From Arthrinium phaeospermum (Eukaryota > Ascomycota > Sordariomycetes > Amphisphaeriales > Apiosporaceae): 64,000 bases of DNA. The notes beneath the pieces are model-generated. The model had not been told where the DNA came from and made no database searches. It worked only from the letters and a program-made list of their open reading frames with translations. Shown in pieces: positions 57,001 to 64,000 of the stretch (position 1 is the first letter of the stretch; each line of letters begins with the position of its first letter). The stretch covers positions 1,612,001 to 1,676,000 of the forward strand of contig QYRS01000003.1 in NCBI GenBank assembly GCA_006503535.1, read 5' to 3'. The translations under genes and the position numbers were made by a program.

Positions 57001-57330
57001 CGTGTCCACTATGGAATGGACGGACTGCGGGTTGGACGTCTTCCTGGGCGACGAAACAGGCGCGGTCGTGGCTGCTGCAGCTGTCGCTGCAGCTTCGAGG
57101 TCAGGCGTGAGGGGACGCCCGAATGACGGGGAGCCCGGGGAGAATGAGGGGAACGACGTCAGCGACTTGTCAGACGCCGCAATGGAGGAGGCCGAGCTGG
57201 AGGGCTGGGAGGTGATTTTGGCGCGGGACCGGGATTTGGCGCGGAGGGTGTGTCCCCTGGAGCTCCTGATGGAAGCGGTTGATAGCTGTGACGTAGAGCG
57301 CTCGAGATGCGCTGAGGGTTCGGGCTCCAT
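54037..57330 (-). CDS. TBC-domain Rab GTPase-activating protein, 1097 aa
   Basis: This is one uninterrupted frame. I take the ATG at 57330 (MEPEPSAHLE) as start; the frame is open a little further up but only from a TTG. The N-terminal 650 residues are S/T/P-rich and disordered, with a coiled coil at about 160-225 (RDDQIATLRRKADIRERALR). The TBC domain spans about residues 730-960. It has both catalytic fingers: Arg790 in IEMDITRTL and Gln825 in YCQGMN. Other TBC blocks are KWNEFKALVLGGIPVANRPK and FRVWDVVLCINDGSTFLFRV. A C-terminal coiled coil (about 1010-1050) follows. TBC proteins stimulate GTP hydrolysis by Rab/Ypt GTPases in vesicle traffic. The Rab target is unknown; it resembles Gyp-type GAPs. 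Confidence 0.92.
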   Translation of the reverse strand: MEPEPSAHLERSTSQLSTASIRSSRGHTLRAKSRSRAKITSQPSSSASSIAASDKSLTSFPSFSPGSPSFGRPLTPDLEAAATAAAATTAPVSSPRKTSNPQSVHSIVDTLISSDTPAQSSARNALFEDTPLATRKVPGALHNAPDEHIKQLIAKQGAVPLVRQISEDLAQRDDQIATLRRKADIRERALRKIILECGLSNLDLETRLRTIELDLKAQEESKKASGGELSDLMNDAMQDSVSYGNYVLGDPRDATIRGNSLSSPKDNEARGTVRGWKDWILGSGTSKRNSRASSLNGDQARSAVRAPTSGERRPPLQENLFTPPDSGSVRSSSRASSMHSSQVPRKQSGSLASMALQLVAGKTARDSDSIRGRTSSTGHGGSLRTASSTSVNTNASNRAVSTQFGPKSLMAMRRPTPAPLNVAPRSQPHERWDTMGTSPPSPSLTRPDKYGPVEMDTIFSPEGQPPTLTHIYNNYMGADYLTDRFGFIYDQRRKKRQREAAKMAQQVKRGSRTEMLTSGRSNISPNMLDDNTSPTIDVGSGDRPGTPNSSEGSVEQGKPKRWQDYLKTATFPTELLSHTPSITASAIQVLDGSDASRSPVVISSDERGFVPPLGAAPALNIEVAAKPDDEPAAATLVKEDAEPVKLLLQQLSDVHDALQREKTVRWNEFLRKVRAERRREDEAAIAAATAAAEARFQKAPVMIPEAKFSDGETIGVADLGVKGKVGRNKWNEFKALVLGGIPVANRPKIWSECSGALSLRIPGYYDDLVAQSTEDDDSSVVSQIEMDITRTLTDNIFFRKGPGVGKLKQVLLAYSRRNHEVGYCQGMNLIAANLLLIMPSTEDAFWVLTSIIEQILPQGYYDHSLMASRADQQVLRQYVAHVLPKLSQHLEDLCIELEALTFQWFLSVFTDCLSAEALFRVWDVVLCINDGSTFLFRVALALLKLNETQLLQCDAPAAVYTYINHQMTNHAISIDGLIQASEGLRKVVRREDVEDMRGQAIDAEKRLIKEREELNQLRRNNNNLQSQHKATSAPALITEETASGVPSPMPSPRPGADSESAAFASSQSTAGLDLDLERTEMSKTPTPAEEEATFGLG

Positions 57331-57464
57331 TTCATGGCATGGCCCATCAGCATCCAAGTTGCAAGCGAGGGCGGCGGTAATAGAAGGAAGTTATCTGGGT
57401 TGTGCTGTCTGTGTTGGTAGCAGCAAGAGAAAGTGTGTGCATGCTTGAGACATGGCTCTGGGAG

Positions 57465-57500
57465 TTGTGTGAGTGTGTGAGTGTGTGTGTGCGTGTGGGT
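57465..57500 (+). repeat. GT/GTGA microsatellite
   Basis: A run of GTGTGA and GTGTGT units lies upstream of the TBC gene, on the strand opposite to it (CA-rich in its leader). Confidence 0.8.
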
Positions 57501-58040
57501 GGTCAATAAAAACAGAAACCGAACAGTGACGGCTTGTGATGCATGGCTGCTGCTTAGGTTCAAGTGTTCGGGTATTTGGGGGGTTAATGTTATGCAAGTG
57601 CATTCGTCGGCCAGTTACACAAATGTCGTAGGCTTTAATTTAGTTCTGTGTTGGTTGGCTAGGTAAGTTTGAGTAAGTTCCAATAGTGCTAGTCGATAGG
57701 CTGCCAGCTGCCCCGGATTTCGATCTAAGGTTGGTACTCGGTCGCACGTAGCGCGTTTGGCGGGCGGGCAGGTATTACTGTCGCCCCCCGGGCCAATCTC
57801 CCGCTTGGCTTGCATAGGGCGGACACATGCACTAAACTTGGACTGCAGTGGGAATGCATGCCAAGCAACTGCCTCCTGCCAGCCTGCCTCCTTCAGAGTT
57901 CCTTCAATGTTCCGTAGTGGGTCTCGGGGTTCACAACTAGGGTCTGGTATTTTTACTCCAAGCCAGCAATCAATCATCAATTGATGGAATCCATCCGTCC
58001 AGTAGCTCAAGCAAGGGATTGGTCTACTGGAATTTTGGGC

Positions 58041-58062
58041 TGCGTGTGTGTGTGTGTGTATG
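58041..58062 (+). repeat. GT microsatellite
   Basis: About nine GT dinucleotides in a row, in noncoding sequence. Confidence 0.8.
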
Positions 58063-59035
58063 TCAAAACCGCACATCCAAGGGCTGTTCTATTACTTTGC
58101 TATTATTACTTAATTGCATCTTGTCGTTTCAGAACCCTCTCCCATCTCAGCCAGTAAGTGCTATTTGTAGTGCCTAGTAGGTAGGACAGCCCCTGAAAAC
58201 GTCCCTTTGCATGACATAGTCTCAAGGTTCGGTCTTCAGTCAAAGTATCTGATGGCGGTGATGATAACGACAAAGTAATCGGCGGTGAAATATGTATTCA
58301 TCGGTGGAACCATAGTCATAGGATAACGGCGGATCGGGAGGAGCAGTGTCACCAACGGTACGTTCGTATCATGTATCAACGGAAACGTAATATCCCTTGG
58401 TACACAAGACTAACAGAAGCCGTCAAGCCGGGAAGTATTTCTCATCATAGGTATCTTACAATTCTCTAATCTGATGTCGGATTGGATTCGTGTGCTTCTC
58501 TTTCCTTTGCCAACATATTGGATACCTACCACTACACACCTATTCAGCTTTTTCTCGCCACTACAGGAGAAAACCCCGGTGGGAACGATGTACTACAATA
58601 TGCAGTAGTTCATCCAGCTTGATCAATACTGTTGGTACAGGCAACGCAATCCCAAACGCATAAGGCTTCTCTTGGGTCTCTTGCACTGCTAGGCTGCCTA
58701 CTTGCAATAGGCTCAACGTGCAACATTTTGGATGTTATAGACATCACAGATAGCCGGGAAGACAGTAGCTTGGTTGGTTGGTTATTAATTGCTTTCGTTC
58801 GACTACATATTCGAGTCACTGGAAACTGAAGACACGTCTGCTACTGATCACTCTATGGCCGTTGGTATCTTGTCCAGAAGAAAAAGGCAATGATGGGAGT
58901 ACTTTGTTGGTTCTCCCTTCTTCTTCTCCTCTCACCTGACAGGCGAAATCACCGACGCTGGCTCTGGATGTAATTCTAAGTCTGTATGTTGCCGCCGTTG
59001 CGATCCTTGCCGCATTGCATCATGGTGTGGACATT

Positions 59036-59515
59036 TCATGGATATAGGAGAGGTATGCATTTCCTTTCCGTCACGGCTCGCCCATCCTCTCGGTTCTCCA
59101 TTTCAACTCGAATATCTACCACATCGTCGGAGCTCCCGTATTCTATGAACATGGGCGCATATAAAGGACATCGCCATGCCAGACTGTTCGTTACGTTGGT
59201 GCGGTGTCGAATATCGGGGTGGTGGTCTGGGAGTTGGTGAACAGTTACAATATCCCTCTAACACGGCGACTAATGTTTCTTAAAGGAGCCAGCCTCGGAT
59301 TCTTGGCTTCTACAGTGGCTCGCGGCCAAACTGTGAGCATCTTCATCGTCAGTAGGTTCATATCGATCGAACATCTGCTTTGAATGTATAAATACAAATG
59401 AGTCGTTTAGCGATGTGTTTTCACTGGGCAGTGTCCAGCGCAACAGCTGTGCCTTCTTCAGTGAAACTTGGGCAAGACGTGATGTTGGAAGTTCCATAAT
59501 CGTGACGGAGCGCAT
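59036..59515 (-). pseudogene. Possible degenerate gene: one frame with two internal TAG codons
   Basis: The minus-strand frame from ATG 59515 encodes MELPTSRLAQVSLKKAQLLR, then SENTSLNDSFVFIHSKQMFD and RYEPTDDEDAHSLAASH. After TAG (59272-59270), three codons and a second TAG (59260-59258), the same frame continues as RDIVTVHQLPDHHPDIRHRT, SLAWRCPLYAPMFIEYGSSD and DVVDIRVEMENREDGRAVTE, ending at 59036. Composition is protein-like on both sides of the stops. I could not find a phase-consistent intron that removes the stops. I do not recognise a family. Confidence 0.35.
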
Positions 59516-60624
59516 GTTCCGTGTGTTGAGTGTATGTTCTTTGAGACTTGTGTAAATGGAAGGCGGCGTTGAAAGAGTAGGCGCATATGATGAGGAGTTC
59601 TAGAATATGTGTTTGTCCCCTCCTGGGACACCCTGTTTATTCCTAAGGGAGCAAACGCCAGATCTGGTGTTCATTCGTTATTATTGTAATGTCTCAAGGT
59701 GAAAAGCGTATCATTGACTTTGCAGTTAAACAAAGGTTTGATAAAGGCGAAGAGCATGACGTACCTCGTTCACACAACCATTAGATTCTAGAAACCCGCC
59801 TGTCTGTGACCCAAGTAGTATGATAGTGGTCGCGCCGACGAGCCCCTGGTTGCGTCGACAAGCACCTGATCGCCGACAAGCCCCTAGTTGCGTCAATGAA
59901 CCCCTGGTCGCCGATGTAGTTCTAATCGCCGACGAGCCCCTAACTGTCGATGAGCCCCTGAGAACGCGGCGATCCCCATTGATGATACAGGCTGCAATGG
60001 CATTACAGGAGCAATTAGTGGCTTTTCCAGTCTGAGAGCAAGCTCCAAGCGCGTCTTGTGGTATTTTTTAACCCGATTCAGTGTGACTAAGTGCACTGTA
60101 TCAGTGCTCTTCGAGTGGCCACTCGGTACCAACCTTTCACCTTTCATTGAGGTCGCCCAACTCGCAAAGCTTCTTTCATCTTGCTACCCTCATCCAAAGT
60201 GGCGTGAACTGTCTCTCTTCACACCTCGCTCACCTCTACTGGCCAGGCCAAGGTAACTTCTGGCAGGTTCTGGCATCTCGCAAAGCCCAGGCAAGCAATA
60301 TAGCACTGCTGTACCCTCTGCTGGTAGGTTTCGAGGGTGCTGCATATCACAAGCGTCGCACCTTGCCTTCCATTCTTTCACCCAACTTGACTTTCAGCAG
60401 TCCATACAACCATTCACACACTCTCATAACGGTCGGCTTTCATCTTCCACCTCGGGCCTTCCAAATACGTTTTCATGAAGGCTACGACTGCCAACTAGAA
60501 TTCATGAATGATCGCATTTACCCCCACCCCCATCCCCACACCTTTCATCTCATTCACTCCCCTCCTATGGTCTATACATAAAGATCAAGCCTTTTACTGA
60601 CAGCGTATCGCTGTTCTATTCACT
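59516..60624. other. Intergenic, 1.1 kb, with a degenerate minisatellite
   Basis: Contains the tandem repeat at 59828-59965 and the promoter and leader of the MYND gene. No gene is supported. Confidence 0.5.
59828..59965 (+). repeat. Degenerate minisatellite (GCCGACGAGCCCCTGGTTGC-type units)
   Basis: Seven imperfect units of 15-24 bp share a core like GACGAGCCCCTG, for example GCCGACAAGCCCCTAGTTGC and GCCGACGAGCCCCTAACT. One frame would read repeated DEPL-type residues (NEPLVAD, ADEPLTVDEPL), but the frame is short and no gene is evident. Confidence 0.75.
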
Positions 60625-63600
60625 ATGGAAGGTTGGGCGGCACTTCGCGCTGTGTGCGCGAAACCTGACTGCCCAAACAAGGAGGTAACAGTCCACTGTC
60701 AACGTTGCGAACTGGTCAAATACTGCAGCGACGACTGTCGCGATCAAGACCAGGGTAATCACCGGGCACTATGCGAATCTCACCAGCGAAGAAAGGATGC
60801 TTCTTACATGACGCACAATGACGCCAGAAGCCTGGTGGTCGAGGACGTGAACGAACCATATCCTCACGTCAACACGGACGATGTCCACAAAGCACCAGCA
60901 GATGGACAAGAACCTAGACTCTTCTCCAAACATAAGGTCAAGAGCCTCATCACCCCCGAAGATACCCTGGCAGGAGATGAGATCAATATCCAGATCAATG
61001 GTAAGTCTGTCCAGTCAGTCATTCTCCCCTTGACAGCGAGAGCATTGCTCTCGCCGCATTATGCGATACTGTATATATCAGGGATCACTTGATACCATTG
61101 GTATAAAGAGTACTCCGATTAGATACACTAGCCTATTGATCATCCACGGGAAGTATTCTACGAAGAGCAGCGCTTTCGCCGTCAAGGGGATGAGTATACC
61201 CTGAACATATTTTCTAACATTACTAAAAGGTTTCGGTGACATGGGTCTTCTCATTGAGACGTTCTTGTCAGTCCCCCACGGCTCGAAGACAAAGTTCAAC
61301 TTCTACATGGACGAGCTGAGCGACCTGGCCGCTGCCCGGGTGTTTGTCCTCCTGTCCATGGCCAATACAGGGGGCCACTACGTACAGACGGCCGAAGCCA
61401 TATTGCATTATTGGTATTCGGCGTTTCTGCCGGATTGGGTGATGATAATCCTCGAGAGACACAGCCAAGCCGCAGCGGTGGAGGTACGAAAAGAGGCTTT
61501 GTTGGTTTCTGAGGAGGATTCCGTCAACTACAAGAAAGATTGTGGTTGTGGTGACAAGTCAACAACTAAAGTGTTTGAGACATGGTTACCAAAGCCATAC
61601 ACTGGCGAGCGCTTGATTAATCTCACACAACCATCCCTGATACCTCAGAGTCGTGCTATGTTGCAGAGAGCTCACAACATCAGCGGCCGGCGAGCCAACA
61701 TCGCAAGAGAGCTCTCCGCACAGAGAGACCATCGGGAGTGGCGCACTAGTCGGATGGAATACTTGAGAACGGGAGTCCTCCTCCCCATCACAGCTTCAAA
61801 GGCAGAGTTCAAGTATCCGAACCCGTCCTTTTTTCCGTCCTGGGAAAGATGCCGGGACTACGGGTTCGATCCGATGGAGGCTTGGGTCGATCTTTACAGG
61901 CCCCTAAAGAACTCAAACGTGCCGCATGACGATGTTCACGGCAACTTTTTCTATTACATGAGAGAGAAGCTTGTTCGGTTCCTTGTTGCCCTGGATCGCG
62001 TGAATCACTACAAGATCACCATATCCTCCCATCGCCCTCCGGGATCCGCTATAAATTGGAATATGAGATGGGCGGCCAACCCCACGATGAAGGTCTATCA
62101 TTTCGACAAACTCGACGATCTCAAGCACCTTGACGTGGCCAAAGACATCAAGAGCTTATTCTACTTGGACCATGAAAGAACGAAAAGTGACTCATCGCAA
62201 GGCACCAAAGTCGAAGATCTTCCAGACGAACATCCCGAAGAGGATGCCGGAGTCACAGATGACCAGGGACTCATCCCCCAAGATTGCCAGCAAGACGAGC
62301 AACTTGAAAAGAAACGCCTCAAGAAGTTAGAGAAACGCAAGGCTGCAAAAGCGAAGAGGAAACAGAGAAAGACGAATGCCTCTAAATTGGCCAAGGAGGA
62401 GACTCTCCAAGACTCGAACGCAGATGACAGCCGAGGCAAAACTGCAACACAAGCTCCAGGCTCAGGTAGTGTTTCATCAACGGGATCAGTTGTGTTTACT
62501 CCTTCAAGTAGCTCAGGAGTATCCGAGCCGACTCAACGGCCGAATCAGCAACTTCAGTTAGCGTCACTTGCCGCCGAGAACGAGCAGGGACAGGATGAAG
62601 AAGAACTTGGCAAGGAAAGCGCCGCCTCCACACCGACTACCATAGTCCAGGACCGACCCGCCGAGCCATCCCCAGAGAGTCGTGAGAGTCCATGGATCAC
62701 GGTTTCCAAGAAGTCGAAGCCGAAGAAGGCTACGCAACATATTCACTTCAAGGGACAGCCTACTCCGACGCCTACAAAGTCCTTCCGCCACACCGCATCG
62801 ACCAAACCCCTCACGTCGTCAGCCCTTAGTATCAATACGAATCCCGCTTCGGATCAGCAAGCAGCAACAATGGGACGAAAGCTTCGAGAGGAACGAGCGG
62901 CGCGCAGCAGTCCTCCGGTCCAGGGACTGGATTTCTGGGGCAATTTCGCGGACGACTCCGTAAGCACCCCAGGCACTCCAGATGAAAATGGGCTGGAGCA
63001 TACAGAGGAAGCCGAAACTAACGTAGCTCCGAACTCGCAGCCTTCTCCGACCCCATTGCCGCGGCTGCCCGACCCTGTGCCTCTAGACGGACCTGCGCTT
63101 GGCTTGTGGACAGAGACGCCCATACAGGAAACAGAGACGCTCATGCAGGAAACAGAGACGCTCATGCAGGAAACAGAGGAGCCCACACAGGAAACAGACG
63201 AGTCCACTCAAGAGTTCACAGAGGAGGCCGCATTAGAAGCACCGGCGGATTCTGCACAGCAATCACCAGAGCCCACCACCCAGAACGACCCGAGCCATGG
63301 TGAAGGAACGAATGGTCAACTCCCGTCGGTTTCCCAGGCAGTCGTGGACACTCAGGCTCCGGTTGCTATCCCAAGCAGAAGTCCGGAAGACTACATTCGC
63401 TCCGTCCCGACAATCAAATTACCTGCTCGTCTCCGGTACACCTCGAACCCGCATGAGCTCATCGTTCATCAGGATACCACGTGGTGGCATGGTCGTTTGA
63501 GGGCGACCATCACAGCCAAAGTCACTTTCCCGCACGTGCCTGTTGACCAAGCCGGCAGAGAGACTGGAGATGGCCAAGCTGGTTCCTCTCCAGCTATAGA

Positions 63601-64000
63601 CCAAGAAGCGGAGCTCCCAAACGAGACAGAGTTGGTGGCAGATCCGGTGGCAGACCAAGGAACGGAGCACCCGAATGAGACCGACCATGTAGAGAATCCG
63701 GTAGCAGAGCCGGTAGCAGAGCCGGTAGCAGAGCCGGTAGCAGAGCCGGTAGCAGACAGCCACACAACAAACCACACGACCACAAGCGGCAACAGCAATG
63801 CGGAGAACCGAGACACTGTCGTCGAGACCGCGGCTAGTAACGATGTGAATACAGTTACCGACGCACCAGCCGTGGAGCCTAAGATGACCAAGGCCCAGAA
63901 GAAGTCGAAAAAGCGCAAGGAGGACAAAGCCAAGGCTAAGGCCAGAGCTAAGGCCAAGAAGACTAGAAACTCGGCTGCTGCTACGGCTGAAGCTACGGCA
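60625..64000 (+). CDS. MYND zinc-finger / DUF4470-like protein, partial (runs off the window)
   Basis: Exon 1 (60625..61000) and exon 2 (61230..64000, no stop before the edge) join in phase 1 to at least 1049 residues. The MYND finger (residues 11-50) has all eight ligands: C11, C16, C25, C28, C34, C38, H46, C50. The stretch that follows the junction (INIQINGFGDMGLLIETFLS then FYMDELSDLAAARVFVLLSM) resembles DUF4470, the domain usually paired with MYND in fungi. A central region (about 190-430) with WHGN-free helical sequence follows, then a long disordered, charged and repetitive tail (KRLKKLEKRKAAKAKRKQRK; ETxxQET heptads; EPVA repeats). The role is unknown; MYND fingers bind proline-rich partners. 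Its intron is 229 nt and holds an inverted-repeat element. Confidence 0.8.
61026..61189 (-). mobile_element. MITE-like inverted-repeat element, copy 2, inside an intron
   Basis: The left arm at 61026-61050 (CCCCTTGACAGCGAGAGC...) is matched in reverse complement by 61165-61189 (GCGCTTTCGCCGTCAAGGGG). The centre holds the palindrome ATACCATTGGTAT. The minus strand aligns with the plus strand of the 42.5-kb element over its left arm and about 90 further bases. Without this 164-bp element the host intron would be 65 nt, a normal size for this window. Confidence 0.65.
63111..63215 (+). repeat. 21-bp coding repeat (ETxxQET heptads)
   Basis: Five tandem seven-residue units (TETPIQE, TETLMQE, TETLMQE, TEEPTQE, TDESTQE) lie in the acidic tail of the MYND protein. 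Two units are nearly identical at DNA level, so the expansion is recent. Confidence 0.9.
63691..63757 (+). repeat. 12-bp coding repeat (EPVA)n
   Basis: At least five near-perfect GAGCCGGTAGCA units encode EPVA repeats, flanked by degenerate copies. The perfect DNA identity points to slippage or unequal exchange. Confidence 0.92.

Larger units (their letters stand above)
57331..59035. other. Intergenic, 1.7 kb, with GT microsatellites
   Basis: The left end is the TBC gene's leader and promoter. GT-rich microsatellites occur at 57465-57500 and 58041-58062. No gene is recognised. Confidence 0.5.

Noticed and set aside
1..64000. CRISPR arrays, bacterial operons or ribosome binding sites
   Set aside because: The window is eukaryotic nuclear DNA with spliced genes. 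No spaced direct-repeat array is visible.

Overview
This is nuclear DNA of a filamentous ascomycete (Pezizomycotina, most likely a sordariomycete). The genes carry short GT-AG introns (51-154 nt, with one 229-nt exception), coding DNA is GC-rich, and gene-poor spacers separate the genes. Several families are typical of such fungi: AA9 lytic polysaccharide monooxygenases, one with a CBM1; a CYP53-type P450; a SAT4/Pth11-like membrane protein; a GPI-anchored aspartic protease-like protein; a MYND/DUF4470 protein. I rebuilt the splice junctions by hand, keeping reading phase, and they are listed in each entry.

Layout. (1) 0.7-4.8 kb: an unassigned conserved-looking protein and, tail to tail with it, the RNA polymerase assembly factor RTP1. 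(2) 4.8-12.4 kb: a long gene-poor stretch with a doubtful small ORF and a broken LysM-like fragment. (3) 12.5-21.2 kb: a MeaB-like bZIP factor, a SNG1-type (DUF3533) membrane protein, a decayed MFS efflux pump and a short-chain dehydrogenase. (4) 21.7-30.6 kb: an intronless AA9 enzyme, an ACS-family (Dal5-like) transporter and, convergent with it, a CYP53 benzoate-4-hydroxylase-like P450. (5) 31.5-36 kb: a GPI-anchored aspartic protease-like protein with altered catalytic motifs, then a strip of relics (small zinc-finger-like ORF, frameshifted gene, P450 fragment). (6) 36.2-45.4 kb: SDA1 and an F-box gene sharing a 300-bp divergent promoter, an AA9-CBM1 enzyme and an MCH1-type transporter. (7) 47.6-57.3 kb: a secreted type-B carboxylesterase/lipase, a SAT4-family seven-helix protein and a TBC Rab-GAP. 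(8) 60.6 kb to the edge: a large MYND/DUF4470 protein that runs out of the window.

Functional reading. RTP1, SDA1, the TBC protein and the F-box protein are housekeeping. Around them sits an accessory layer suited to life on plant material: two AA9 enzymes, an esterase, a P450 predicted to detoxify benzoate-like aromatics beside an anion transporter, efflux and stress proteins, and a surface protease-like protein. Signs of decay (MFS pseudogene, P450 relic, LysM fragment, frameshifted small gene) cluster in the same accessory parts.

The most interesting structure is a pair of about 160-bp inverted-repeat elements at 42456-42614 and 61026-61189. They share terminal inverted repeats of about 25 bp and lie in opposite orientations. 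One accounts for the single oversized intron in the window. They look like an undescribed MITE-type family. A second point of interest is the bZIP gene: its only intron is 57 nt, in frame and stop-free, and lies exactly between the basic region and the leucine zipper.
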